A stretch of DNA of 64,000 nucleotides from Cellulomonas fengjieae. Lineage in GTDB: Bacteria; Actinomycetota; Actinomycetes; Actinomycetales; Cellulomonadaceae. Within the stretch, counting starts at the first letter, position 1; every line of letters begins with the position of its first letter. Made by a program: the position numbers and the translations under genes. The notes under the pieces are model-generated. The model did no database searches. It had not been told where the DNA came from and was given only the letters and a program-made list of their open reading frames with translations. Where the stretch lies: the NCBI RefSeq assembly GCF_018388465.1, contig NZ_CP074404.1:2790001-2854000 (forward strand), given 5' to 3'. Of this stretch, positions 7,883 to 18,356 are shown in pieces.

Positions 7883-10800
7883 TCACCCGACGTGCGACTC
7901 CCACCAGCTACCGAGCCAGTCCCACCAGCCGCCACCGTGACCGTGACCGTGACCGTGACCGTGACCGTGACCAACCTGCTCCACCAGCACCGCGACGGTC
8001 CGCGGCGGGACGGTCACCGTGCCGGTGGCCTTGTCCCAGGTGGTGCCCTTGACGATCGGGTCGCTGCCCTTGGCCTGCACCGGGGACAGGGTCAGCTTGT
8101 GGCCGCTGAGCTCGGTGACCGTCTGGGTGGTCGCCTCGTCGGACGCGTTGACCACGACCAGGACGCCGTCGAGCTTCTTGTCCACGTCCTTCACCCAGCG
8201 CCGCGACGCGGCGTCCCAGCCGGGCTCGTCGTCGATCGCCATGACGACCACGCCGGGGTCCGCGTCCGCGCCGGAGCCCGGGAACGTGACCTTCTGCTGG
8301 ATCAGGTCGGCGGAGCCGAGCCGGAACAGCGGCGTGGAGAACCGCAGCTTGAGCAGGTCGTCCGCCGCCCGTGACGCCGTGGCGATGTCGGCCGGGGTCG
8401 GCTTGAGCGCCGGGTCGGCCAGCAAGGGCTGCTGGAACGACCACTTGGCCTCGTTGTCCGGCGCCGGGGGCAGGCCGCGGCCGAAGCCGTTGTCCTGGCC
8501 GGACAGGTCCAGCAGGTTGAACCAGTCGCCCGAGTTGTAGCTGTTGCGGTCCAGCGACTTGCTGCGCAGCAGGTCCGCGCCCGCGTGCCAGAACGACGGC
8601 GTCTGCGCCAGGGCCGTGGTCGCCAGCGAGACGGTGTTCATGCGCACGCGGTCCGACATCGGGGTGTCCGTGGGCAGCTTGAACGTCAGCGAGTCCCACA
8701 GGGTCTCGTTGTCGTGCGCGTCGACGTAGGTGATGACCTCCTCCGGGGAGTCGGCGTACCCCGCCGGCTGCCCGTTGTAGTCGAGCTCCTCGCCCGTCTG
8801 GACCGTGCCCGCGCTCGTCTCGAAGGCGAAGTCGCGCAGGTTGGCGGCCATGCCCAGACGGACCAGGTCGGCGTCGTGCGCCGCCCGGGCCCGCTGATCG
8901 GCCTCCGAGCCGTTGACCGGGTCGCCGTTCGGGTCGGTGCCGCCACCGGAGCCGAAGCCCTGGACGCGCGGGTTCTCGTCGAACGGTCCCCCGCCGCGCA
9001 CGGCATCGCGCAGCCGGTCGGAGAAGGTCCCGATGCCGGTGCCGCCCAGCTGGCCCTGCGTGGCCTGCGTGAACAGGGCGTTGTCGGCCACCTCGCCGAA
9101 GTTCCAGCCCTCGCCGTACAGGTAGACCTTCTTCCCGTCGACGCCGTCCTTGCGCGGCGTCAGCTCGTCGAGGGCCTCCCGCACGGCCTGCATGTTCTGC
9201 ACCGAGTGGTGGCCCATGAGGTCGAACCGGAAGCCGTCGACCTTGTAGTCGCGGGCCCACGTCACCACGGAGTCGACCATCGCCTTCTGCGCCATCACGT
9301 GCTCCGTGGCGATGTTCTGGCAGCAGGTCGACGTCTCCACGTTGCCGATCGCGTCGAGCCGCTGGTAGTAGCCGGGCACCACGCGGTCGAGCACGGACTG
9401 CGGCGACTGGCCGCTCGCCGTGGTGTGGTTGAACACCTGGTCGAGCACCACCTGCAGGCCGTCGGCGTGCAGCGCCCCGACCATCGTGCGGAACTCGGCG
9501 ACGCGCGCGCCCCCCTCGGCGTTCACGGCGTAGGAGCCCTCGGGCGCCGACCAGTGCAGCGGGTCGTAGCCCCAGTTGAACCCGTCGGCGTCGGCGACGG
9601 CCGTCACGCACGCCTGCTGCTGGTCGGAGTCCGGCGCGTACGACGCGAGGTCGCAGTCCGGGGTCTGCTGTTGCGCCCTGTCCTCCTGGATGGAGGCGAT
9701 GTCGAACGTCGGCAGCAGGTGGACCGTGGTCAGGCCCGCCTCCTCGAGGTCGCGCAGGTGCGCGCGACCGTTGCCGTTCGTCGCGAAGGCGAGGTACGTG
9801 CCCCGCTTCGCCGCCGGGACCTTGGGGTCGCTGATCGAGAAGTCGCGGACGTGCAGCTCGTAGATCGTCTGGTCGACGGGCCGGACCACGGGCTGCTTGG
9901 CCTTCTCCCACTCCCGCGGGCGGAAGGCCGTGTCGTCCAGGTCGACCAGCACCGAGTGCGTCGAGTTGAGCGTGAGTGCCACCGAGTACGGGTCGGTGAC
10001 CCGGTTGACCTCGACCCGGTCGGTCGTCGGCGCGTAGACCGTGACCTCCCAGAGGTACCTCGCACCGGCCCAGGACTTCTTGCCGGCCACGGTCCAGGAG
10101 CCGTCGGCCAGCCGCTTCGCCGCCACGCGCTGCTCCGTCGACGACGTCCCGGGCCACACCAGCAGCTCGACCTTCTGGGCCGTCGGGGCCCACACGGCGA
10201 GCGACGGCACGCCCTTCGTCCACGTGGCGCCGAGCGCCCGCTCAGCGGCCTTCGCCGCGTACACGTCGTCGAGGACGCCCGGGACCTGCACCCCGGTCGC
10301 CGCCTGGTACGACCCGCCGGGGCTCGCCTGGGTGACCAGGAGCGCGCCGCGCAGCAGCTCCGCGACGGGTGCCCCCTCGGGCACCCGCAGCGCCAGGTGA
10401 CCGGCGAGCGCGGGGAACCGCTCGCGCTGCTCGGCAGTCAGGCCGGCCGGGTCGTAGGTGAGCGCGACCGGCTCGCCGTCCCCGAGGTCCTGCAGCGACA
10501 GTCCACCCGTCGGCGAGCCGTGCAGCGCGAACGTCGACGACGACGGGTCGGGCGCCCACGCGGCCGGCCAGGCGATCGTGCCTCGGTCGACCCAGTGCGC
10601 GCTGCGCTCCCCCGTGCCGGGCAGCGGCGGGTCGGTGACCTCGATGGTCAGGACGTGCGTGGCCAGCACGTACGAGAACGTGACCGGCTTCCCGCCGGGC
10701 GCGGAGAACGGGATGTTCGCGCCGTTGAGCACGCCGCCGGCGCCGTAGTTCTCGTCCCAGCTGCGGTTGTGCGCCACCTTCACCTCGTAGGCGCCGACGG

Positions 10801-13708
10801 GCAGGTCCTGCGCGGTGAACGTGTAGGTGCCGTCGCCGTCGGGGTCCTGCAGCCAGCTCGCCATGCAGTCGGGCATCCAGTCACCCGAGCAGCCCAGCTC
10901 GCTGTTCACGGAGCCCGGGACCGTGAGGATCGGGCCCTGCGCGGTCGACGTGAACCAGTGCGTGTCGGGGTCGTAGAAGAACGTGACCGGACCGGCCGCG
11001 GCGACGGTGTACGCCACGTTCGCGCCCCCGGGCGCGCCGCCGGCGCCGTAGTTCTCGTCCCAGCTGCCGTTGATCGCGACCTTGTACTCGTAGGCGCCGG
11101 CCGGGAGCGTGAACGTTCCGGACCAGACGCCGTCGGCACCCTCGGTCAGCTGTGCCTCCGCGCAGTCCGGCATCCAGTCGCCGGTGCAGCCCATCTCGCT
11201 GTTGTGGCTCCCCGCGACCGTGACGGAGGCGGGACCGGCGGGGCCGGGGTCGGGGACGACGCCGTCGACGGCGACGCCGACGCTCGCGTAGGTGGAGGCG
11301 GCGGACCTGTTGCCCGCGGCGTCCACGCTCACCGCGCGGTACTCGACGAGGGTGCCGTCGGCGAGGTCCGCCACGGTGTGGAAGACGCGCGGCGACGTCG
11401 TCTCGGCGGTGCCCAGCGGGGTCCACTCGTCGTCACCGACGACCCGGTACGCGAACGACGTCTGGCTCCAGACGTCGTCCGCCACGTCCGCGCCCACGGG
11501 GACGTCGCCGGACAGTCCGGCGCCCGGGGTCGGCACGCTCAGGCTGATCTGCCCCGGGGCTGCGGGGGCACTCACGGTGGTCCCCGCCTTCAGCACGATC
11601 GCGCTCAGGCCCGGGACCGTCACGGACACGGTCCCGTCGGCCGCGGCGGTGGCGCCCGTCGTCGTCCCGTACAGCGGCGTGAAGGCCGCGCCAGGGGTCA
11701 GGGTGTCGACCGTGACCGTCACCGCGGCGGTGCTGTTGTTCGTGGCGACGAGGTGCTCGATCTTCTCCTCCGCGTCCACCCGGCTGAAGGCGTAGACCGC
11801 CCCGTCGGCCAACCGCTCGATCTGCGCGCCGGTCTGCAGCGCCGGGTTGGCGCTGCGCACGGCGGCCAGCCCTGCGATGTGCTCGTAGAGCGCCGCGTCC
11901 GTGTCGAACCGGTCCACCGACCCCGCGACCGTGCCGTCCAGCAGCGTCTGGTTCGCGTACTCGGCCACCTGCGTCGCGAACATCGACTGCCGTGCGTCCT
12001 TGTCCCCACCGGCGCCCGCGAACCCCTGCTCGTCGCCGTAGTAGACGACCGGCTGCCCGCGCGTGAGGTACATCAGCGAGTGCGCCAGAGCGGAGCGCTG
12101 CTGCGGGTCGTCCGCACCCGTGACGAAGTAGCCGATGCGGCCCATGTCGTGGTTGCCGAGGAAGGTGGGCAGCGCCTGCGCGTTCGTGGTCGGCGTCGTG
12201 TACCGGTCGTCCCCGGCGTACAGCGCGGTCAGGCCGTCCGCCGAGGAGCCCTTGGCGTAGTTGCTGGCGGCCGACTGGAACGTGAAGTCGAGCACCGCGT
12301 TCATGTCGCTGTCGCGCAGGTACGGGGCCAGCTTGGCCGGGTCGGCGTCGTAGACCTCACCGAACATGAAGAAGTCGTCGTTGCCGATCGAGGCGGCGTG
12401 GTCGCGCACCGCGGTGGAGAACGTCTCCCAGAACTCGAAGTTCACGTGCTTGGCCGTGTCGATGCGGAAGCCGTCGACGCCCAGGTCGACCCAGTCGTTG
12501 TAGACGTCCACGAACCCGTCCACGACCGCCGGGTTCTCGGTCATCAGGTCGTCGAGCCCGGAGAAGTCTCCGTACGTCGTCGACTCCCCGCTGTAGGTCG
12601 AGTTTCCGCGGTTGTGGTAGAGCGTCGGGTCGTTGAGCCAGGCCGGGACCTTGACGTCCGCGTCCTGCGGCTCGATCACCGGCGTGTACGGGAAGGACGT
12701 GGCGGCGTCCAGCGTCGGGAAGGTGTCCGTGCCCGCGTAGGTGGCCGGGTCGAAGACGGTCCCCGCGGCGTCGGTGTAGGGGCTGGTGGCCTGGTCGACA
12801 TAGTCGTACCGGCCCTCGGCGTAGTCGATGACGTCGGCCGTGTGGTTGGTGATGATGTCGAAGTAGACGTCGATGCCGCGTGCGTGGGCGTCGTCGATCA
12901 GGGCCTCGAGCTCGGCGTTGGTGCCCAGGTGCGGGTCGATCTGCGTGAAGTCGGTGATCCAGTACCCGTGGTAGCCGGCGGACGCGTCCGCGCCCGCGCC
13001 CTGCACGGCCTGGTTCTTGAACGACGGGGTGAGCCAGATGGCCGTGGTGCCCAGGCCCTCGATGTAGTCGAGCCGGCTGCGCAGGCCCGCCAGGTCACCG
13101 CCCTGGTAGAAGCCCTTGTTCGTCGGGTCGAACCCCGTGGTCAGACGGTCACCGCCGAGGCCGCCGGCGTCGTTCGCGTCGTCGCCGTCGGCGAACCGGT
13201 CGGTCATGACGAAGTAGAACTGCTTGTCGGCCGCGGGGTCCCGCACGGGCGTCGCGACGACGGCATCGTCGTCCGGCGTGTACCCCGCCGCCAGGCCCAG
13301 CGGGGTCAGCGCGACGCGGTGCGTGGTGTCGTCGTAGGTGAACCTCAACGTCGAGGGGCCGGCCACGACGAGCGGGATGTTGGCGTCGCCGCCGTCCTCG
13401 CCGTACGCCTCGTCCCACGAGCCGTCGAGGGCGACCTTGTACTCGTAGGTGCCCGCGGGCACGGTGAGCTCCGCCGAGTACTGCCCCGGCGTGGCCGTCG
13501 GGGCCAGCTCGGTGGCGGCGCAGTCCGGCGACCAGTCCGCCGCGCAGCCGAGCTCGCTCTGCAAGGAGCCGACGAGGGTCGCGGTGCGGTCGGCGGCGAC
13601 GGCCGCGGTTCCGAACGAGGCGACGAGCCCGACCGCGCCGACCGCGAGGGCGGTGAGTGCGGCGAGGGCTCGCGAGATGCGGTGGACGGGGGCGCCGGCG
13701 GGCGACAT
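7883..13708 (-). CDS. Secreted bifunctional amylopullulanase (alpha-amylase plus pullulanase)
   Basis: A 1,941-residue extracellular starch debrancher with two GH13 catalytic domains. Order by rough residue: signal peptide 1-39; first X25-type starch module with the SELGCAADWSPDC Cys pair (~50); alpha-amylase domain ~160-650 (DIITNH ~287, GFRIDTAKH ~413, GEVYD ~450, LGNHDM ~518); a beta-sandwich ~710-800; two more X25 modules (GDWMPDC at ~840 and ~940); then a pullulanase N-domain, CBM48, and a pullulanase GH13 domain with FNWGYDP (~1380), GFRFDLMGHH (~1495), YGEGWNFGE (~1533) and DAHDNE (~1664). It ends in a (Gly-His)7 tract followed by a Trp-rich tail. Start: ATG 13708 with AAGGAG upstream. 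It hydrolyses both alpha-1,4 and alpha-1,6 bonds, feeding sugar uptake. Confidence 0.93.
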   Translation of the reverse strand: MSPAGAPVHRISRALAALTALAVGAVGLVASFGTAAVAADRTATLVGSLQSELGCAADWSPDCAATELAPTATPGQYSAELTVPAGTYEYKVALDGSWDEAYGEDGGDANIPLVVAGPSTLRFTYDDTTHRVALTPLGLAAGYTPDDDAVVATPVRDPAADKQFYFVMTDRFADGDDANDAGGLGGDRLTTGFDPTNKGFYQGGDLAGLRSRLDYIEGLGTTAIWLTPSFKNQAVQGAGADASAGYHGYWITDFTQIDPHLGTNAELEALIDDAHARGIDVYFDIITNHTADVIDYAEGRYDYVDQATSPYTDAAGTVFDPATYAGTDTFPTLDAATSFPYTPVIEPQDADVKVPAWLNDPTLYHNRGNSTYSGESTTYGDFSGLDDLMTENPAVVDGFVDVYNDWVDLGVDGFRIDTAKHVNFEFWETFSTAVRDHAASIGNDDFFMFGEVYDADPAKLAPYLRDSDMNAVLDFTFQSAASNYAKGSSADGLTALYAGDDRYTTPTTNAQALPTFLGNHDMGRIGYFVTGADDPQQRSALAHSLMYLTRGQPVVYYGDEQGFAGAGGDKDARQSMFATQVAEYANQTLLDGTVAGSVDRFDTDAALYEHIAGLAAVRSANPALQTGAQIERLADGAVYAFSRVDAEEKIEHLVATNNSTAAVTVTVDTLTPGAAFTPLYGTTTGATAAADGTVSVTVPGLSAIVLKAGTTVSAPAAPGQISLSVPTPGAGLSGDVPVGADVADDVWSQTSFAYRVVGDDEWTPLGTAETTSPRVFHTVADLADGTLVEYRAVSVDAAGNRSAASTYASVGVAVDGVVPDPGPAGPASVTVAGSHNSEMGCTGDWMPDCAEAQLTEGADGVWSGTFTLPAGAYEYKVAINGSWDENYGAGGAPGGANVAYTVAAAGPVTFFYDPDTHWFTSTAQGPILTVPGSVNSELGCSGDWMPDCMASWLQDPDGDGTYTFTAQDLPVGAYEVKVAHNRSWDENYGAGGVLNGANIPFSAPGGKPVTFSYVLATHVLTIEVTDPPLPGTGERSAHWVDRGTIAWPAAWAPDPSSSTFALHGSPTGGLSLQDLGDGEPVALTYDPAGLTAEQRERFPALAGHLALRVPEGAPVAELLRGALLVTQASPGGSYQAATGVQVPGVLDDVYAAKAAERALGATWTKGVPSLAVWAPTAQKVELLVWPGTSSTEQRVAAKRLADGSWTVAGKKSWAGARYLWEVTVYAPTTDRVEVNRVTDPYSVALTLNSTHSVLVDLDDTAFRPREWEKAKQPVVRPVDQTIYELHVRDFSISDPKVPAAKRGTYLAFATNGNGRAHLRDLEEAGLTTVHLLPTFDIASIQEDRAQQQTPDCDLASYAPDSDQQQACVTAVADADGFNWGYDPLHWSAPEGSYAVNAEGGARVAEFRTMVGALHADGLQVVLDQVFNHTTASGQSPQSVLDRVVPGYYQRLDAIGNVETSTCCQNIATEHVMAQKAMVDSVVTWARDYKVDGFRFDLMGHHSVQNMQAVREALDELTPRKDGVDGKKVYLYGEGWNFGEVADNALFTQATQGQLGGTGIGTFSDRLRDAVRGGGPFDENPRVQGFGSGGGTDPNGDPVNGSEADQRARAAHDADLVRLGMAANLRDFAFETSAGTVQTGEELDYNGQPAGYADSPEEVITYVDAHDNETLWDSLTFKLPTDTPMSDRVRMNTVSLATTALAQTPSFWHAGADLLRSKSLDRNSYNSGDWFNLLDLSGQDNGFGRGLPPAPDNEAKWSFQQPLLADPALKPTPADIATASRAADDLLKLRFSTPLFRLGSADLIQQKVTFPGSGADADPGVVVMAIDDEPGWDAASRRWVKDVDKKLDGVLVVVNASDEATTQTVTELSGHKLTLSPVQAKGSDPIVKGTTWDKATGTVTVPPRTVAVLVEQVGHGHGHGHGHGHGGGWWDWLGSWWESHVG
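7935..7972 (-). repeat. Hexanucleotide repeat encoding a Gly-His tail
   Basis: Six tandem copies of CCGTGA (plus strand) followed by a partial copy, inside the last codons of the amylopullulanase gene. On the coding strand it reads as alternating Gly-His codons, giving seven Gly-His dipeptides before GGGWWDWLGSWWESHVG. Confidence 0.9.
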
Positions 13709-13767
13709 GGGGACTCCTTCGTCTCCCGCACCTCGATGTGCGGGACAGGTGTCGCCGACGTTAACCG

Positions 13768-13786
13768 TTGCAGCAACTTGCAGCAA
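13768..13786 (-). promoter_or_regulatory. MalR-like operator upstream of the amylopullulanase gene
   Basis: TTGCAGCAACTTGCAGCAA consists of two TTGCAGCAA near-palindromes one base apart, 60 bp upstream of the start codon. TTGCA/TGCAA-type half-sites are known for actinobacterial LacI-family maltose regulators (MalR type). Assignment is by resemblance only. Confidence 0.5.
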
Positions 13787-13857
13787 GGGATCCGGAGGAA
13801 CCCGTCAATCCACCTGGTCCCGAGGCGCGCCGCTGCGGGCACCCGGTCACGGTCCGG

Positions 13858-14118
13858 TCAGCCGCGGAGGGCCTCCAGCCGGGCCTCCACCGACTCGTCG
13901 GCGTCGATCTCGACCAGCTTGTCGCGGCTCGTCGCGCCCGAGACCAGCCGGACCTGCCGGGGGCGGAGCCCGAGCGCGCCGGCCAGTGCGTCCAGCGCCG
14001 CCCGCGTCGCCGCCCCGTCGACCGCACGGGCGCTCACCGCGACCACCAGGCGGCCCGCGTGCGTCCCGCCGACGGCGGTGCGGGAGGCACCGGGCCGGAC
14101 CCGGATCGCGACCTTCAC
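13858..14118 (-). CDS. DUF167 (YggU) family small protein
   Basis: An 86-residue protein with the DUF167 pattern: VKVAIRVRPGASRTAVGG at the start, LVVAVSARAVDGAATRAALDALAGALGL in the middle and VRLVSGATSRDKLVEID near the end. The molecular function of the family is not established. The GTG start at 14118 overlaps the stop of the upstream membrane-protein gene by 4 nt (GTGA), so the two are one operon. Confidence 0.85.
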   Translation of the reverse strand: MKVAIRVRPGASRTAVGGTHAGRLVVAVSARAVDGAATRAALDALAGALGLRPRQVRLVSGATSRDKLVEIDADESVEARLEALRG

Positions 14119-14531
14119 TGCCGTGACCCGGTGAGCCGGCCGGGCGGCCTGGCCGTCCGGCGGAAGGCCGCCAGGCCGACCACGACGAGCGCCGCTCCGA
14201 CCAGCACGAAGGGCCACGGGTTCGCCTGCGCGACGCACGCGGACGCGCCCGTGACCCCGCCCGAGCAGTACTCCCCCGGGCCGTGCCGGTTGAGCCAGGC
14301 GATGGCCAACGGCAGCGCGCTCAGGCCGCTCAGTACGCCGAGCTGGGCGGGGCGCGGGCCCTGCCGGACGACCAGCACCCCGCCGACGGCCAGCAGCCCG
14401 AGGGCGACGAACAGCCCCGCCCGCACCCCGAGCCCGAGCCCTGCGCCGACCCCCGCGCCCAGCAGGACCCAGCCGAGGAACGCCCCGGCACCGGTGCCGG
14501 GACGCGGGACGCGGACCTCCTCGGCCCACAC
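14115..14531 (-). CDS. Hypothetical membrane protein
   Basis: A 138-residue protein with about four hydrophobic segments (residues ~17-38, ~39-55, ~65-80 and ~105-125), with CSGGVTGASAC and two Cys in the loop before the last helix. I do not recognise a family. It is translationally coupled to the downstream DUF167 gene and follows mdh on the same strand with a gap of about 40 bp, so it may be read through from mdh. Confidence 0.65.
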   Translation of the reverse strand: MWAEEVRVPRPGTGAGAFLGWVLLGAGVGAGLGLGVRAGLFVALGLLAVGGVLVVRQGPRPAQLGVLSGLSALPLAIAWLNRHGPGEYCSGGVTGASACVAQANPWPFVLVGAALVVVGLAAFRRTARPPGRLTGSRQ

Positions 14532-14572
14532 GGTCAGCGCACGGTGCTCGGGTCGACCGGCTCAGTGGCGAC

Positions 14573-15601
<1,029 letters not shown>

Positions 15602-15620
15602 CTACCTCGCAGGTGAGGAA

Positions 15621-15654
15621 CGGCGCCCACCGGGGATGACCCCGGTGGGCGCCG
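15621..15654 (-). terminator. Terminator downstream of icd
   Basis: A perfect 15-bp stem (CGGCGCCCACCGGGG with its complement) and an ATGA loop lie 11 bp after the icd stop codon and upstream of mdh. Confidence 0.85.
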
Positions 15655-15665
15655 GGACGTGCGTG

Positions 15666-16883
15666 TCAGGCGAGCTTGGCCGCCAGGTTGGCGTCGAGCG
15701 TCGCGAGGAACTCCTCGGTGGTCTGCCAGGCCTGGTCGGGCCCGACCAGCGACGCGAGGTCCTTGGTCATGGCGCCGCTCTCGACGGTCTCGACGACGAC
15801 CTGCTCGAGCGTCTCGGCGAACTGGGTCACCTCGGGGGTGCTGTCCAGCTTGCCGCGGTGCTTGAGGCCACCGGTCCAGGCGAAGATCGAGGCGATCGGG
15901 TTGGTCGACGTCGGCTTGCCGGCCTGGTGCTGGCGGTAGTGCCGGGTCACGGTGCCGTGCGCGGCCTCCGCCTCGACCGTCTTGCCGTCGGGCGTCATCA
16001 GCACCGACGTCATGAGGCCGAGCGAGCCGAAGCCCTGCGCGACCGTGTCGGACTGCACGTCCCCGTCGTAGTTCTTGCAGGCCCAGACGTAGCCGCCCTC
16101 CCACTTCATGGCCGCGGCGACCATGTCGTCGATGAGGCGGTGCTCGTAGGTGAGGCCCTTCTCAGCAAAGGCAGTGGCGAACTCCTCGTCGAACACCTCC
16201 TGGAAGATGTCCTTGAACGCGCCGTCGTAGGCCTTGAGGATCGTGTTCTTGGTCGACAGGTAGACCGGGTAGCCGCGCTGCAGGCCGTACGCGAACGACG
16301 CCCGCGCGAAGTCGCGGATCGAGTCGTTGAAGTTGTACATGCCCATCGCGACGCCGCCACCGTCGGGGTACGTCACGACCTGCTGGTTGATCGGCTCGGA
16401 GCCGTCCGCGGGCGTGTACGTCAGCGTCAGCGTGCCGGCGCCGGGGACCTTGAAGTTGGTGGCCCGGTACTGGTCGCCGAACGCGTGGCGGCCGATGATG
16501 ATCGGCTTGTTCCAGCCGGGCACCAGGCGCGGGATGTTGCTGATGATGATCGGCTCGCGGAAGACGACGCCGCCGAGGATGTTGCGGATCGTGCCGTTGG
16601 GCGAGACCCACATCTTCTTCAGGCCGAACTCCTCGACCCGCGCCTCGTCGGGCGTGATCGTGGCGCACTTGACGCCGACGCCGTGCTCCTTGATCGCGTT
16701 CGCCGCGTCGATCGTCACCTGGTCGTCGGTGGCGTCGCGGTTCTGGATCGACAGGTCGTAGTACCGCAGGTCGATGTCGAGGTACGGGTGGATCAGGCGG
16801 TCCTTGATGAACTGCCAGATGATGCGCGTCATCTCGTCGCCGTCGAGCTCGACGACCGGGCCGACAACCTTGATCTTCGCCAT
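15666..16883 (-). CDS. icd: NADP-dependent isocitrate dehydrogenase (homodimeric type)
   Basis: A 405-residue TCA-cycle enzyme oxidising isocitrate to 2-oxoglutarate. It starts [24 protein letters not shown], as in the homodimeric eukaryote-like IDH. The substrate motif [23 protein letters not shown] and [16 protein letters not shown] are visible. Length matches the dimeric family rather than the ~740-residue monomeric enzyme. The ATG at 16883 is preceded by GGAG. The upstream 276-bp gap is shared with the divergent aquaporin gene. Confidence 0.95.
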   Translation of the reverse strand: MAKIKVVGPVVELDGDEMTRIIWQFIKDRLIHPYLDIDLRYYDLSIQNRDATDDQVTIDAANAIKEHGVGVKCATITPDEARVEEFGLKKMWVSPNGTIRNILGGVVFREPIIISNIPRLVPGWNKPIIIGRHAFGDQYRATNFKVPGAGTLTLTYTPADGSEPINQQVVTYPDGGGVAMGMYNFNDSIRDFARASFAYGLQRGYPVYLSTKNTILKAYDGAFKDIFQEVFDEEFATAFAEKGLTYEHRLIDDMVAAAMKWEGGYVWACKNYDGDVQSDTVAQGFGSLGLMTSVLMTPDGKTVEAEAAHGTVTRHYRQHQAGKPTSTNPIASIFAWTGGLKHRGKLDSTPEVTQFAETLEQVVVETVESGAMTKDLASLVGPDQAWQTTEEFLATLDANLAAKLA

Positions 16884-17159
16884 GCGGGTATCTCCTGTGC
16901 TGGGCGGGTGGGGGCACGGCACGATGGGGCGGCTGCCGGCGCGGGTCCGCCGACAAGATTACTCGACGTCGACAGATCTATGCGTGGCTCGAGCGGTCCG
17001 GCCGGTCCACGCGCTGGCGAAGACCGTGCCCGCTGGCCCCGTGGCTGGCATGCTGGCACCGACCAGGGGTGAGACGCCGCTCCAGCGCGTCGCCACGGCT
17101 GCACGGTCGCAGGCTCCGTGCGCAGCTGCCCCCCGCCGATGACTCACGACAGGACCGAG

Positions 17160-18242
17160 ATGGCACAGGACAACTCCGCCACGTCCGCCGGCTCCACCGA
17201 GCCGGACGACAACGCCGCCGCCGGCACCCCCGCGCCCGAGGAGGCGTCGGCCGCCGCCGCCGCCGACTCGACGCCTGCTGCCTCCCAGCCCGCCCCGTCC
17301 GGCTCGCAGCCCGCCGGCACCCCCGGCTCGCAGCCCGCCGGCACCTCCGGCTCCGCCTCCGCCGAGGACGAGCACGAGCACGAGATCGACGCCTACGTGA
17401 TCCCGGCGGGCACGGTCATGGTCACGGGACCGAGCCTGGTCGCCCGCCTGGGCGCCGAGGTGTTCGGCACGTTCGGGCTCGTCGTCGTGGGCCTGGGCAT
17501 CGCGTTGTACAACGGCATCAGCCAGATCGGGTCGCTCGGCGTCGGCCTCGGCTTCGGCCTCGCCTACGCCGCCGCCCTCGTCGCCGTGGGTCACGTCTCC
17601 GGCGGCCACTTCAACCCCGCGGTCACGCTCGGCGCCGCGATCGGCGGTCGCACACCGTGGAAGGACGTGGTCCCGTACTGGCTGGCGCAGCTCGTCGGCG
17701 CGGTCCTCGCGGCGGCCGTCCTGTTCATCACCATCCCGAGCACCCTGCCCGGCCTGCTCGCGCAGGGCGGGGAGGCCTCCGGCCGCACCTTCTTCAGCAG
17801 CGTCGCCAACGGCTTCGCCGACCACTCGCCGCTGTCCACGGCGTCGCAGGGTCAGGTCGAGTTCTCGCTGGTCGTCGGGCTGCTCGTCGAGATCGTCCTC
17901 ACCGCCGTGTTCGTCGGCGTCATCCTCGGCGCCACGGACCGCCGCTCCCGCAACGCCCAGGCACCGATCGCCATCGGGCTCGCGCTGGCCGTGCTGACCC
18001 TCGTGGCGCTCCCGGTCACCAACGCGTCGCTCAACCCGGCGCGCTCGACGGCCGCGGCGCTGTTCTCGGAGAGCTGGGCCCTCGGGCAGCTCTGGCTGTT
18101 CTGGGTGGCCCCGCTGGTCGGGGCCGCGCTCGCCGGCCTGGTCTACCGGGCGTTCGCGGCGGAGCCGGCCGAGGACAACCTGCTGGAGGAGGACGACGCG
18201 TACGTCACCACGGACGACGTCCTGGTGGTGACGGAGCGCTGA
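17160..18242 (+). CDS. Aquaporin (MIP family) with a long low-complexity N-terminal extension
   Basis: A 360-residue channel protein. The membrane part (residues ~95-335) has both pore half-helices, GGHFNPAVTLG and NASLNPARS, the latter with the conserved Arg of the selectivity filter. The first ~80 residues are Ala/Pro/Ser/Gly-rich with a GSQPAGT direct repeat and an acidic EDEHEHEID stretch, absent from typical AqpZ. The tail is acidic (LLEEDDAYVTTDD). The likely substrate is water; glycerol or small solutes are possible. An in-frame ATG at 17118 would add 14 residues, but the ATG at 17160 looks better. Confidence 0.85.
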   Translation: MAQDNSATSAGSTEPDDNAAAGTPAPEEASAAAAADSTPAASQPAPSGSQPAGTPGSQPAGTSGSASAEDEHEHEIDAYVIPAGTVMVTGPSLVARLGAEVFGTFGLVVVGLGIALYNGISQIGSLGVGLGFGLAYAAALVAVGHVSGGHFNPAVTLGAAIGGRTPWKDVVPYWLAQLVGAVLAAAVLFITIPSTLPGLLAQGGEASGRTFFSSVANGFADHSPLSTASQGQVEFSLVVGLLVEIVLTAVFVGVILGATDRRSRNAQAPIAIGLALAVLTLVALPVTNASLNPARSTAAALFSESWALGQLWLFWVAPLVGAALAGLVYRAFAAEPAEDNLLEEDDAYVTTDDVLVVTER

Positions 18243-18263
18243 CGCGCACCTGACGCCGCCCTC

Positions 18264-18296
18264 GGACGCCCGGGACCCCGACGGTCCCGGGCGTCC
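18264..18296 (+). terminator. Terminator downstream of the aquaporin gene
   Basis: A perfect 14-bp stem (GGACGCCCGGGACC with its complement) with a 5-nt loop lies 22 bp after the stop codon. It may also serve the convergent DUF3017 gene. Confidence 0.8.
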
Positions 18297-18356
18297 GCGC
18301 GTGTGGGACCGGCCGCGACGGGGCGGTCCGGGGCCCCGGGGCTCGGGGTCGACCGG

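Noticed and set aside
8585..14134. A 1,849-codon open frame on the plus strand opposite the amylopullulanase gene
   Set aside because: It is a shadow of the real gene: its translation is Arg/Gly/Val-rich without domains, while the minus strand shows a signal peptide, X25 modules and two full GH13 motif sets.
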